Positions 51,111 to 64,000 are shown, counted from the stretch's first letter. The stretch is 64,000 nucleotides of DNA from Protonemura montana (GCA_947568835.1 OX387604.1:21915076-21979075), one strand, 5' to 3'. Made by a program: numbers and translations. Notes: a model not told the origin generated them from the letters alone.

Positions 51111-54100
51111 CTAATTGCAATCATCTGAATCGCGATCCAGTTCATCAATATCAATAATATTACAATGGCCATGGGCAAGTGTATGATATCCATCGTCTAA
51201 TACATATCTTTTATCGTCGAATGGTGATAGTGTGATCTTTCGTTGAGTTATTGTATATAAGTTATGATTAAAACTTCGAATGCTAGACATAGATGCACTT
51301 TGAATCACTTTTTGAAAAATCGATTTCTTGTAATCATCGTGTTTAATTACTTTTTCTAAAACATATCTCAAAACTCCTTTTCCTACTTTCTTACATTTTC
51401 CATTAGCTTCTAAAATGGAATACATCTTAGCCCTCAATCCTACAAATTCTTTTATGACAGCACCAGCGGTTTCATCTGTCATTTTACCTGGAACTTTCAT
51501 ATTGACATTGCTGTACAGATGATGTGTGCTTGGGTAATTTGAAGTGTCGAATAGATTCATATGAGCTTTCATATCGCAATATATATCTTCGGTTTTTATA
51601 TGATATGTCAGGCTATCGGTGTCGGTGAAAAGTAAGGTGGCATTATTTCCATACTTATTCTTTACAAAGTTGTAATGGAAATCATAAACAAATCCCTTGC
51701 TTAGCTCTAATATTGCGAACCCTGCGTAAATTGGTCGATTGAGAATGAGACATTTCTTTTTGGATTGCACGGCTACAAGATCATTTGAAAAAATTGTGAA
51801 ACTCTCAAACGAAGGAGCCGCTACAACTTTTAATAGCCTCTTTTCTACGTTCACTAATTCAATGTTAACTCTGTTACGAAGGTTTTCCATAGTCTTACCA
51901 AAAACAGCATTGTTCATTAGCTTGAAGAAATCTTTTTCAAAAGAGTTGGTCGCCTGTTTACGCTGCGATGTGTTAAATTCTATATATTCTTTTAACCAAG
52001 AGCTTTGCTTAAATTTAAGAACTCGATGAATTTTAAGAAGTTTTAATCCCAAGTCAAGATATTGTTGCAAATTTCTATAATGAATTATGTAGTTGGTTTT
52101 ATCGTTTAGGTTTGGTACTAGTTTTCTGACATTTTTTGCAGGTTTAAAGTTCAAGTCTTCCAACAGTTTCTTACTGTAAGGAGAAATCATCTCTTCAGTA
52201 ACGTTTATATTCTCCGGAGCCACAGGATAATCATTGTGCAATTCATGCAGATTATGTGAATATTCCAAATCGACCTCTAAAATGTATCCAAATTCAGAGT
52301 CTTGTGAAATATTATGAATATTAAACTGACTTATTTCATCCTCATTCATCCATTCAAAATGACTGATAGGTAATTTTTGAGACATCGCTTGCCCGTATAG
52401 ATTGTTCACATCCCAATAAATAATATACGACGATTCAGCGTTCTTATCGAAGTCATCTACGTACTTGTTATTTGCTGATGCGTAACGGGTTGAGATCATT
52501 GAAACTCCGCCTCGTATTCCCTGCTCCATGAATAAGTACATATCAGGATCCGTAAGTAATTCGAGGTGGCAGCCGCTCATCTTAAGAAATGATTGCCAGC
52601 AGTAACCTGGCAATGTATACGTCTGTAAGGGATCAAGTTTATAATGTTTCATAGATATTTCTCGGAAGCTTTCAAAAATATCTGCTAGCAATAACACATC
52701 TGTTTTGACATATAAATCCTGATACTCGCCTAAATTTTGGATTTTAAATAGACTCCAAACCTTTTTAGCATGTTCATAATCTTCGTCACTAATATGTTCA
52801 TCGCGAATCGTGTTATAAAAAGCTGCTTTAGAAGGTAGTTTTGTCTCGTCAAATTTTGTTTGTGAATCCATGTAGTCATATGGAAAAACGCCCTTACGGA
52901 GAAGATGTGTAAATTCTTCCTTGTTTTCAAAGTTCTGTTTGGTAATTTTAAATTTATCCTCTCCATAGCTTAACAAATTTTTAGTGAGTGTTTCAAGAGA
53001 TGTATTCAAAAATTGAAGAGAGTCGAGAAAACGCAAAGAATTAATCTGGAATGCAACATATTTTTCAGTGTTGTTTGGGATACACGTGATTTTACAAAAT
53101 TTGAATTTTCCAAGTTCCTGCATAATAATATGACTATCATAATTTTTTAAATTGTGAAACAAGACTGAAATATGTTTAGCCTGTTTGAAGTTGAGATTAC
53201 ACGAGGAATGAGCTGCTCCTCTGTAAAGTCCAGACATGTGACAATGATCGCGTACCCTAAATTCATCGAGATCCTTCGAGCAAATAAAACATTCTTTTGA
53301 ATTCAGAAAGCTCTGCTCATCTTCCGGAGTAATTATTATCGGATTATTTTCATTCATTAGCTTTTGCAACTCTTCTTCCTCTTTTAAAATGCTTTTAAGG
53401 AAGTGAGTGATTGCATCTGATCCTCTATACACAACTAAAGGTTTGTGCATTTCACCCTTTGCATTTATCACAACATATGAATATCCTGAACACATATGTT
53501 GAGTTGTTTTTAAAGTGTGCGAGAAATCATCATTCGGAGAGCATCCACTTATTTTCAGGTTTAAACTTTCAAAATCTGCGTAAATTGTGAAAGGTACTTT
53601 CAACATGAAATGATAATTTTTGAATCGCATTATATTATCAGATGGCATTTTTATTTTCTGTGGTTCGTTTTTATTGCAAAACTTCGAATGATCATCAAGG
53701 AGCGATTGTCTTGAAAATCTATGTAAGCAAAAATGACAGTAAAATGATCGGTGTTCGTGATGAGTTACTGAACCTAGCAAGCGACTTAAACTGCTTATCA
53801 AGCAAAAGTGATTCGTCGTTTCGTTTGATAAATACAATAAATTTATATGAGTATCGCAGGAAAATTTTGTGATTCGGAGCGGAAAAACTTCACATTCATA
53901 TCCAAACACGTTTACAGATATATTGTTCTGTTTCTCAAAACGAGATAATTTTGAAATTTGGACGGGGTATTCAATACCTGACATATTCAAGTGTGACTCG
54001 TATTGCTTGTATGCATGTATACGATTTCGATTGTGACAGGGTTCATATAAATGTGCTAACACAGACCAAAGGAAGCATTTTTGGTCGTTGTTTTGAACAT

Positions 54101-55109
54101 TTAAAATCGCCTTTTTTTTTACTAATTTTTTTGGTAAGGGAATGTAACTACTTGCAGCTAAGGGAACATATTTGGCGATGTTAAGTTCAAATCTTAGAAT
54201 TCTTTCAAAATTCCAATTACTACCTTCCCTCTGAAAATTTGATTTTGCCTTTGCAATCGACTCAAAAGCTTGATTAAATTGTTTATTAAACTCAAAATGT
54301 TGTAATAGTGTGAAGTTGCAACTTCTGAAGCATGGTGTTGACTCGCTTTGCTTGTCTGCCACAATTTTGGTGAAGAGTGGATAAATTGTCAGGTACCATT
54401 TAACACCGCGGGATTTCGAAATATTCTTCATTAATTGAATTTCAATATCATTTTTGTTATCAGCCAAATATGTTAAAACATCAATACGATCATCTGGAAT
54501 TTTGAACGTGTAAGTTTTAACGCTCCTGTTTAGCGCAGATTTTGAAAGTTTTCCCCTACCGATTTGATTTAAGCTTTGTAGAGAATGTTGTTGATTTGAA
54601 GATGGTATTTCTGTCGAAGTCGACGGGTTTTGACGATTACCAACGTTATCATGACTGGCATGATGAGTCAGCATCTTCTTTTCATTCAAGAAAAATTTTG
54701 AACACACGCTACACTGAAAGTGTTCTAAACTGCGATGTTTTTTTAAATTGTCTTTTCTAGAAAATGTTGATCCGCAGAGATCGCAAGGTCCGAAGAATGG
54801 TCTAACTGTTGGGACTTCAGTAGGACTGTAAATAAAAATAAAAATAAATAAGTTGAAGGTATTAATCGAATGTTTTGTAAAATGAATCTACAAAGAATGC
54901 GTACCTGTCATCTGATGCTGCTGGTGAATTTGTCACCATTGCTAAAATAGCATCACATGCATTCTCTAGATCCCTGCAAGAATGAACACAGAGATTGTGT
55001 AAACATCTTTTAGACAATTATACAAATCCAATTTAAATGAAAATTAATATTCGAATTTATTAAATAGGTATACTCACATTAAATTTTGTATTTCATTTTT
55101 TGATTCCAT
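51111..55109 (-). CDS. protein-primed DNA polymerase B, three exons, element B
   Basis: Exons 55078-55109, 54905-54973 and 51111-54825 keep frame across two introns with GT...AG borders, giving 1271 residues from ATG 55109. Domains in order: two C2H2 zinc fingers (Cys48/Cys51/His64/His69 and Cys72/Cys75/His88/His92); a conserved CFLWSVLAHL region (~293); exonuclease motif I YADFE (~449-453); an endonuclease VII-like CxxC...DHCH...CN motif (~546-576); exonuclease II FHNLKNYD (~590) and III YVKTDVLLLADIF (~739); polymerase motif A YWDVNNLYG (Asp839), motif B NNAVFGKTMEN (~1005), motif C DTDS (1102-1105), and a KxY motif AKMYS (~1166). It would copy the linear genome from a protein primer at the TIRs. 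Confidence 0.95.
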
Positions 55110-55342
55110 TCTTGCTGATAATGATGATGATGGTGATGATAAGAAGTTATTTTAAGTAATTTCTATATATTTTTATTATTCTAATCAGTTCGTTTTTTTT
55201 TTTAATTTTAGGAAAATAAGATTTTATGCTGAGGTAGCAATATCAAAATATTTCGAGTAGTATAATTGCTGCAGTCAATGTGCGAGGCGTAACGTTAAAA
55301 AATCAAGCTTATATCAGCTGGATCTGATTACACTGTACAATG
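55110..55342. other. polymerase leader, element B
   Basis: 233 bp between the polymerase ATG and the right TIR, with a CAT-rich microsatellite near 55119-55140 and a poly-T run at 55193-55202. Probable promoter/5' UTR side by position only. Confidence 0.4.
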
Positions 55343-56176
55343 TCTCTGATAACTTTGAATCGAATGATGATGTCGGTGAGAACAGAACGTCGAACAGTTC
55401 ATTGTCCTAACATTTTGCTGATTTGCAATTATTGACCACTAACATATTATCTAAAGTGCGTTCATTGTAATGTATAACCATCTAAACTCTGGGCAGTAAT
55501 CGTGTATAATTACACAGGCATATAATGGAAACAGATGACGTTTCTTAAGAATAAACCTACTATAGAAGTACTTGTTATTTGGTACAGTGAAATCTGATTT
55601 TGTCAAATCAGCGTTTGATCGATGAATCTATCAAGCAATACGAGGGCCACGCTGGGAAAATCTGGGAAAATGTTACATCGGCATTGCAATAATATTTTTG
55701 TAGGAAGCTATAGTACAGTTCATTTAAGGTAGTACACCAGAAATGCATATATGCAGTTGAGTGTCAGATGTATGATTATTTATGTAGAATGAACAGACTG
55801 TAGGTACGTGTCATTTAGTACAGTGACATCTGATCGTGGGAAATTAGATTAGGTTACTGCATTTATATTTCTTAAACATCTAAAGTACATTTATTTTAAG
55901 AAATCACGTAAGAAGTGCACCTTAACATGCACGTATACATGCATGATTATATGCAGGAGGTCATCTCAAAATGAATCGACTATAGTTATTTTCAAATGTT
56001 ATATCACCTTAGCTAACAGTAAAAATGCGCACGCGCACATCTCAAATTTCTGCTGAATCTGCATTTTATTTCGTACCGTCCAAGACGCTAGGAATTTTCC
56101 GGGCGTCAGCAGTTTTCCCACAGAGGTCAATGACTTCCTTCTCCTTCTGATCTAGAACCGGCAATTATACCCTACT
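55343..56176 (-). repeat. right TIR of element B
   Basis: 834 bp, inverse complement of 42756-43592, ending CCCTACT directly before TATGTC (56177-56182). Confidence 0.95.
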
Positions 56177-56182
56177 TATGTC

Positions 56183-56918
56183 CTGTACAATGTACTGCCC
56201 AATGTCCTACCCCATTTCCTGCCCTATGTCCTGCCCCATGTCTAGCCCCATGTCCTGCCCCATGTCCTATCCCATGTCCTGCCCCATGTCCAAACCTATG
56301 TCCTACCCCATGTCCTTATGCATGTCCTGCCCCATGACCTTTGTCCTGTCCAATGTCCTGCTCATGTCCTGCCACATGTACTGCCTCATGTCCTGTTCCA
56401 GGTCCTGCCCCATGTCCTGCCCTATTTTCTCCCCATGTCCTATCCCATGAAGTGACCCATGTCCTGAGCCATGTCCTGCCCCATGTCCTGTCCCATGTCT
56501 TGCCCTATGTCATGCCCAATGTCCTTCCTTATGGCCTGCCGCTTGTCCTGCCCCATGTCCCCCCCCCATGTCCTAAACCATGTCGTGCTCATGTCCTGCC
56601 CCATGTCCTTTCACATGTTATGTCCCATGTCCTGCCACACGGCCTGTTCATGTCCTTTCCCATGTCCTGCCTAATGTCCTGCCCCATGTCCTATATCCTG
56701 TCCAATGTCCTGCGCCATGTCCTACCCCATTTCCTGCCCTATGTCCTGCCCCATGTCCTGTCCCATGTCCTGCCCCTAACCTAACCTATGTCCTGCCCCA
56801 TGTCCTTATGCATGTCCTGCTCCATGTCCTTTCCAATGTTATGTCCCATGTCCTACCCCACGGCCTGCCTCATGTCCTGTCCCATGTCCTGCCTCATGTC
56901 CTGCCCTTGTCCTGCCCC
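56183..56918 (+). repeat. 12-bp satellite, ATGTCCTGCCCC orientation
   Basis: Imperfect tandem copies, continuing the satellite interrupted by element B. It contains a CCTAACCTAACC motif at about 56775-56786 and a module (CTTATGCATG ... TTTCCAATGTTATG ... ACGGCCTGCC) that recurs inverted in the array to the right. Long frames in it are periodicity artefacts. Confidence 0.95.
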
Positions 56919-56936
56919 ATGAATTGACCGAAGTAG
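56919..56936. other. satellite orientation switch
   Basis: An 18-bp non-satellite piece around GAATTGACCGAAGTA separates satellite in one orientation from the same satellite in reverse. Confidence 0.85.
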
Positions 56937-59900
56937 GGGCAGGACATGGGACAGGACATGGGGCAGGACATGGCTCAGGACATGGGTCACCACATGGGAA
57001 AGGACATGGAGCAGAAAATAGGGCAGGACATGGGGCAGGACATGGAACAGGACATGAGGCAGGACATGGGGCAGGACATGAGCAGGACATTGGACAGGAC
57101 AAAGGTCATGGGGCAGGACATGCATAAGGACATGGGGCAGGACATAGGGCAGAAAAAGGGGTTGGACATTGGGCAGGACATCGTAAAGGACATAGAACTT
57201 GGGGCAGGACATGGGGCAGAACATGGGGCAGGACATGGGACAGGTCATGGGGCAGAACATGGGGCAGGACATGCGACGGGACATGGGGCAGGACTTCGGG
57301 CAAGACATGTGGCAGGACATGGGCAGGACATGAGGCAGGACATGGGACAGGACATCAGGCAGGCCGTGGGGTAGGACATGGGACATAAGATTGGAAAGGA
57401 CATGGAGCAGGACATGCATAAGGACATGGGGAAGGACATAGGTTAGGTTAGGGGCAGGACATAGGACAGGACATGGGGCAGGATATGGGACAGGACATGG
57501 GGCAGGATATAGGGCAGGAAATGGGGTAGGACATAGGGCAGGACATCGGACAGGAAATAGGACATGAGGCAGGACATGAGGCGGGACATGCGACGGGACA
57601 TAAGGCAGGACTTAGGCCAAAGCAGTGGGGCAGGACATGTGACAGGACATAAGGCTGGACATAGGGCAGGACATGGGGCAGGACATAGGGCAGGAAATGG
57701 GGTAGGACATTGGGCAGGACATCGTAAAGGACATAGAACTTGGGGCAGGACATGGGGCAGAACATAGGGCAGGACATGGTACAGGTCATGGGGCAGGACT
57801 TCGGGCAGGACATGCGACGGGACATGGGGCAGGACTTCGGGAAAGACATGGGGCAGGACATGAGCAGGACATGAGGCAGGACATGGGACAGGACATGAGG
57901 CAGGCCGTAGGGTAGGACATGGGACATAACATTGGAAAGGACATGGAGCAGGACATGTATATGGACATAGGGCAGGACATATGTTAGGACATGGGGCAGG
58001 ACATAGGGCAGGAAATGGGGCAGAACATGGGGCAGGACATGGGGCAGGACATGGGACAGGACATGGGACAGGACATGGGGCAGGGCATGCGGCAGGCCGT
58101 GGGGTAGGACATAGGACATAATATTGGAAAGGACAAGGAGCAAGACATGCATAAGGACATGGGGCAGGACATAGGTTAGGTTAGGGGGCAGGACATGGGA
58201 CAGGACATGGGGCAGGACATCGGGCAGGACATGGAGCAGGACATAGGGCAGAAAATAGGGTAGGACATAGGGCAAGACAACGGACAGGACATAGGACATA
58301 GGGCAGTACATTAGGCGGGACATGCAACGGGACATAAGGCAGGACTTATACCAAAGCAGTGGGGCAGGACATAGGCAGGACATGAGGCAGGACATGGGGC
58401 AGGACATGGGGAAGGACATGGGACAGGACATGGGGCAGGACATGGGGCAGGACATGCGACGGGACATGGGGCAGGACTTCGGGCAAGACATGGGGCAGGA
58501 CATGGGCAGGACATGAGGCAGGACATGGGACAGGACATAAGGCAGGCCGTGGGGTAGGACATGGGACATAACATTGGAAAGCACATGGAGCAGGACATGC
58601 ATAAGGACATAGGGCAGGACATATGTAAGGACATTGGGCAGGACATAGGGCAGGAAATGGGGTAGGACATGGAACTGGACATCGCACAGGATATAGGATA
58701 TAGGGCAGGACATGCGCCAGGATTTGGGGCAACACATGGGACAGGACATGGGGCAGGACATGGGGCAGGACATGGGTCAGGACATAGGGCAGGAAATGGG
58801 GTAGGACATGGGGCATGGGGCAGGACAGGAGGCGGGACCTGCGACAGGACATGCGGCAGGACATATGTTAGGACACGGGGCGGGACATAGGGCAGGAAAT
58901 TGGGCAGAACATGGGGCAGGACATGAAACAGGACATGGGGCAAGGCATGCGGCAGGACATGCGACGGGACATGGGGCAGCACTTCGGGCAAGACATGGGG
59001 CAGGACATGTGCAGGACATGAGGCAGGACATGGGACAGGACATGAGGCAGGCCGTGGGGTAGGACATGGGACATAACATTGGAAAGGACATGGAGCAGGA
59101 CATGCATAAGGACATGGGGCAGGACATAGGTTAGGTTAGGGGCAGGACATGGGACAGGACATAGGGCAGGACATGGGGCAGGACATGGGGCAGGACATAG
59201 GGCAGGAAATGGGGTAGGACATAGGGCAGGACATCGGACAGGACATAGGACATGGGGCAGGTCATGAGGCGGGACATAGGGCAGGACATGGGGCAAGACA
59301 TGGGGCAGGACATAGGGCAGGAAATGAGGTACGACATTGGGCAGGACATCGAACAGGATATTGAACTTGGGGCAGGACATGGGGCCGAACATGGGGCAGG
59401 ATATGGGACAGGACATGGGGCAGGACATGGGGCAGGACATGCGACGGGACATGGGGCAGGACTTCGGGCAAGACATGGTGCAAGACATGGGCAGGACATG
59501 AGGCAGGACATCTGACAGGACATTAGGCAGGCCGTGGGGTAGGACATGGGACATATCATTGGAAAGGACATGGAGCAGGACATGCATAAGGACATAGGGC
59601 AGGACATATGTTAGGATAATAGGCAGGACATAGGGCAGGAAATGGGACAGGACATGGGGCAGGACATGGGGCAGGACATGGGACAGGACATGGGACAGGA
59701 CATGGGGCAGGGCATGCGGCAGGCCGTGGGGTAGGACATGGGACATTATATTGGAAAGGACATGGAGCAAGACATGCATAAGGACATGGGGCAGGACATA
59801 GGTTAGGTTAGGGGGCAGGACATGGGACAGGACATGGGACAGGACATCGGGCAGGACATGGGGCAGGACATAGGGCAGGAAATAGGGTAGGACATAGGGC

Positions 59901-62900
59901 AAGACAACGGACAGGACATAGGACATAGGGCAGGACATTAGGCGGGACATGCAACGGGACATAAGGCAGGACTTATACCAAAGCAGTGGGGCAGGACATA
60001 GGCAGGACATGAGGCAGGACATGGGGCAGGACATGGGGAAGGACATGGGACAGGACATGGGGCAGGACATGGGGCAGGACATGCGACGGGACATGGGGCA
60101 GGACTTCGGGCAAGACATGGGGCAGGACATGGGCAGGACATGAGGCAGGACATGGGACAGGACATAAGGCAGGCCGTGGGGTAGGACATGGGACATAACA
60201 TTGGAAAGCACATGGAGCAGGACATGCATAAGGACATAGGGCAGGACATATGTAAGGACATTGGGCAGGACATAGGGCAGGAAATGGGGTAGGACATGGA
60301 ACTGGACATCGCACAGGATATAGGATATAGGGCAGGACATGCGCCAGGATTTGGGGCAACACATGGGACAGGACATGGGGCAGGACATGGGGCAGGACAT
60401 GGGTCAGGACATAGGGCAGGAAATGGGGTAGGACATGGGGCAGGACATCGGACAGGACATGGGACATGGGGCAGGACAGGAGGCGGGACATGCGACAGGA
60501 CATGCGGCAGGACATGGGCAGGACATAGGGCAGGACATGGGATAGGACATACGACGGGACCTAAGGCAGGACTTGGGGCAAGACATGGGGCAGGACATAG
60601 GCAGGACATAAGGCAGGACATGAGACAGGACATGAGGCAGGTCGTGGGATAGGGCATGGGATCAAACATGGGAAATGACATGGGGCAGGACATGAGCAGG
60701 AAATGAGGAAGGACATGGGACATGGGCAAGACATGGGGTAGGACATGGGGCGGGACATGGGGCAGGACATGGGTTCAGGACATGAGACAGGACATGGGGC
60801 GGGACATGCAGCGGGACATGGGGCAGGACAAAAGGCAAGACATGGGGCAGGACATGGGCCAGGACATAAGAAAACACATGGGGCAGGGCATGGGGCAGGA
60901 CATGGCTCAGGACATAAATCACTACATGGGATAGGACATGGGGCAGAAAATAGGGCAGGACATGGGGCAGGACCTGGAACAGGACATGTGGCAGGACATG
61001 ATGCAGGACATGAGCGGGACATTGGACAGGACAAAGGTCATGGGGCAGGACACGCAAAAGGACATGGGCCAGGACATAGGTTAGGACATGGGGCAGGACA
61101 TGGGATAGGACATGGGGCAGGACATGAGGCAGGACATGGGGCAGGACATAGAGCAGGAAATGGGGTAGGACATTGGGCAGGACATCGTACAGGACATAGG
61201 GCAAGACTTCGGGCAAGACATGAGCAGGACATAGGCAGGACATGAGGTAGGACATGGGAGAGGACATGAGGCAGGCCGTGGGGTGGGACATGGGACATAA
61301 CATTGGAAAGGACATGGAGCAGGACATGCATAAGGACATAGGGCAGGACAAACGTAAGGACATTGGGCAGGACATAGGGCAGGAAATTGGGTAGGACATG
61401 GGGCAGGACTTCGCACAAGACATAGGACATAGGCCAGGACATGCGCCAGAATTTGGGGCAACACATGGGACAGGACATGTGGCAGGACATGGGGCAGGAC
61501 ATGGGGCAGGACATAGGGCAGGAAATGGGGTAGGACACGGGCAGGACATCGGACATGACATAGGACATGGGGCAGGACATGCACTATGATTTAGGGCAAC
61601 ACATGGGGCAACACATAGGGCAGGATATGGGTCAGGACATGGGGCCGGACATGGGGCAGGACATAGGGCAGGAAATGGGGTAGGACATGGGGCAGGACAT
61701 CGGACAGGACATAGGACATGGGGCACGACATGGGCCATGAATTAGGGCAACACATGGGGCAACACATGGTGCAGGATATGGGTCAGGACATGGGATAGGA
61801 CATGGGGCAAGTCTTGGGCAAGGCATGCAACAGGACATGGGGCAGGAAATGGCCTATGAGCAGGACATACGGCCGGACATGGGGCAGTATATGGGGCAGG
61901 ACATGGGCAGGAAATAAGACAGGACATGAGGCAGGCCGTGGTGCAGGAGATGCGACATAACATGGGAAAGAACATGGGGCAGGACATGAGCAGGATATAG
62001 GACAGGACATAGGTCATGGGGCGGAACATGGGGCATGAACGTGGAGCAGGACATGGGACAGGACATAGGATATGGGGCAGGACATGGGGCAGAACGTGGT
62101 GCAGGACATGGGAAAGGACATAGAACAGGACATTGGGCAGGACATAGGGAACATGGGACAGGACATAGGTCATGGGCAGGACCTTGGGCAGGACGTTGGT
62201 CAGGACATGGGGCAGGAAATTGGGCATGACGTAGGGCAAGACATGGGACAGGATATGAGGCAGGACATGGGACAGGACATGGGTCAGGACATGGGATAAG
62301 ACATACGACGGGACCTAAGGCAGGACTTGGGGCAAGACATGGGGCAGGACATAGGCAGGGCATGAGGCAGGACATGAGACAGGACATGAGGCAGGTCGTG
62401 GGATAGGACATGGGATCAAACATGGGAAATGACATGAGGCAGGACATGAGCAGGAAATGAGGCAGGACATAGGACATGGGCAAGACTTGGGGCAGGACAT
62501 GGGGCAGGACATGGGGCAGGACATGGGTTCAGGACATGGGACAGGACATGGGGCGGGACATGCGACGGGACATGGGGCAGGACTTAAGGCAAGACATGGG
62601 GCAGGGCATGGGGCAGGACATGGCTCAGGACATGGGTCACTACATGGGATAGGACATGGGGCAGAAAATAGGGCAGGAAATGGGGCAGGACCTGGAACAA
62701 GACATGAGGCAGGCCATGTGGCAGGACATGAGCAGGACATTGGACAGGACAAAGGACATGGGGCAGGACATGCATAAAGACATGGGGCAGTACATAGGCT
62801 AGGACATGGGGCAGGACATGGGATAAGACATGGGGCTGGACATGGGGCAGGACATGGGGCAGGACATAGGGCAGGAAATGGGGTAGGACATTGTGCAGGA

Positions 62901-64000
62901 CATCGTTAAGTACATCGAACTTGGGGCAGGACATGGGGCAGAACATGGGGCAGGACATGGGACAGGTCATTGGGTGGAACATGGGGCAGGACATGCGACG
63001 GGACATAGGCGGGACTTCGGGCAAGACATGGGGCAGGACATGGGCAGGACATGAGGCAGGACATGGGACAGGACATAAGGCAGGCCGTGGGGTAGGACAT
63101 GGGACATAACATTGGAAAGCACATGGAGCAGGACATGCATAAGGACATAGAGCAGGACATATGTAAGGACATTGGGCAGGACGTAGGGCAGGAAATGGGG
63201 TAGGACATGGAACTGGACATCGCACAGGATATAGGACATAGGGCAGGACATGCGCCAGGATTTGGGGCAACACATGGGACAGGACATGGGGCAGGACATG
63301 GGGCAGGACATGGGTCAGGACATAGGGCAGGAAATGGGGTAGGACATGGGGCAGGACATCGGACAGGACATGGGACATGGGGCAGGACATGAGGCGGGAC
63401 ATGCGACAGGACATGCGGCAGGACATGGGCAGGACATAGGACAGGACATGGGATAGGACATACGACGGGACCTAAGGCAGGACTTGGGGCAAGACATGGG
63501 GCAGGACATAGGCAGGACATGAGGCAGGACATGTGACAGGACATGAGGCAGGTCGTGGGATAGGGCATGGGATCAAACATGGGAAATGACATGGGGCAGG
63601 ACATGAGCAGGAAATGAGGAAGGACATGGGACATGGGCAAGACATGGGGTAGGACATGGGGCAGGACATGGGGCAGGACATGGGTTCAGGACATGGGACA
63701 GGACATGGGGCGGGACATGCGTCGGGACATGGGGCTGGACAAAAGGCAAGACATGGGGCAGGACATGGGCCAGGACATAAGAAAACACATGGGGCAGGGC
63801 ATGGGGCAGGACATAGCTCAGGACATAAATCACTACATGGGATAGGACATGGGGCAGAAGAAAAGGGCAGGACATGGGGCAGGACCTGGAACAGGACATG
63901 TGGCAGGACATGGGGCAGGACATGAGCAGGACATTAGACAGGACAAAGGTCATGGGGCAGGACACGCAAAAGGACATGGGGCAGTACATAGGTTAGGACA
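56937..64000 (-). repeat. 12-bp satellite, GGGGCAGGACAT orientation, with higher-order repeats
   Basis: About 7 kb reaching the window end. Basic unit GGGGCAGGACAT with point variants. A recurring ~150-bp module (AGGCCGTGGGGTAGG, then a TTGGAAAGGACATGG piece, then GCATAAGGACAT) appears many times. Larger blocks repeat at fixed spacing: about 58190-58800 again at +1627 (59817-60427), and about 60170-61090 again at +2911 (63080-64000). No gene. Confidence 0.95.

Larger units (their letters stand above)
42756..56176. mobile_element. Polinton/Maverick element B, apparently complete (13,421 bp)
   Basis: TIRs of 837 and 834 bp, AG...CT termini, a perfect 6-bp TATGTC target duplication and ten genes without visible lesions. 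Nine read leftwards in the order polymerase, ATPase, 108-residue protein, ~300-residue protein, integrase, penton, pX, major capsid, protease; one small gene reads rightwards by the left TIR. The set contains everything expected for virion formation and self-synthesis, as in polintoviruses/adintoviruses. The absence of stops or insertions suggests recent arrival. Confidence 0.96.

Noticed and set aside
56178..63989. Many long open frames on both strands (for example 57448-58773, 58868-60400, 60662-61738), rich in Met-Ser-Cys-Pro or Gly-His repeats
   Set aside because: They are open only because the 12-bp satellite period is a multiple of three and lacks stops. All frames are equally repetitive and none has an independent coding signal.

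Overview
The window is animal (metazoan) DNA made almost entirely of mobile elements and satellite. Spliced genes, several non-LTR retrotransposons with microsatellite tails and a 12-bp satellite rule out a prokaryote. An arthropod is my best guess, from the style of the LINEs and two-unit TTAGG motifs in the satellite, but the sequence does not settle it.

The core is two Polinton/Maverick (adintovirus-like) elements lying head to tail, with genes mostly on the minus strand. Element B (42756-56176, 13.4 kb) looks complete: terminal inverted repeats (TIRs) of about 835 bp starting AG and ending CT, a perfect 6-bp target duplication TATGTC, and open reading frames for protein-primed DNA polymerase B (three exons), packaging ATPase, a 108-residue conserved protein, a conserved protein of about 300 residues, chromodomain integrase, penton-like minor capsid protein, pX-like core protein, major capsid protein and adenain-like protease. 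A small spliced gene sits on the plus strand by the left end. Several neighbouring genes overlap by stop/start (ATGA).

Element A (about 59-41837) is an older, wrecked relative. Its protease, a 108-residue gene and its ATPase are open. Its capsid gene is split by non-Polinton DNA. Its middle section is amplified into five tandem units (2167-30649, basic period 5023-5025 bp). Each unit has about 1.45 kb of foreign spacer (tRNA-SINE-like piece, LINE 3' fragment, foldback element) followed by a capsid-gene fragment, pX, penton, integrase and the 300-residue gene; the 108-residue gene is cut in units 1-4. Unit 4 carries a 2.7-kb DNA transposon with 797-bp TIRs, and unit 5 a 5'-truncated LINE in the integrase. 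A's polymerase gene is broken by two LINEs, a 20-bp deletion and a premature stop.

The LINE at 33165-37832 is notable: ORF1 joins a TARG1/OARD1-type macrodomain (ADP-ribose hydrolase fold, catalytic Lys and Asp conserved) to an SGNH esterase; ORF2 is an APE endonuclease plus reverse transcriptase.

Both Polintons lie in, or next to, a 12-bp GC-rich satellite (ATGTCCTGCCCC). It appears as short stretches between them and as a 7.8-kb array from 56183 to the end. The array reverses orientation near 56920-56936 and shows higher-order repeats spaced by 1627 and 2911 bp. Between A and B there is also an extra, partly gene-converted copy of B's left TIR.
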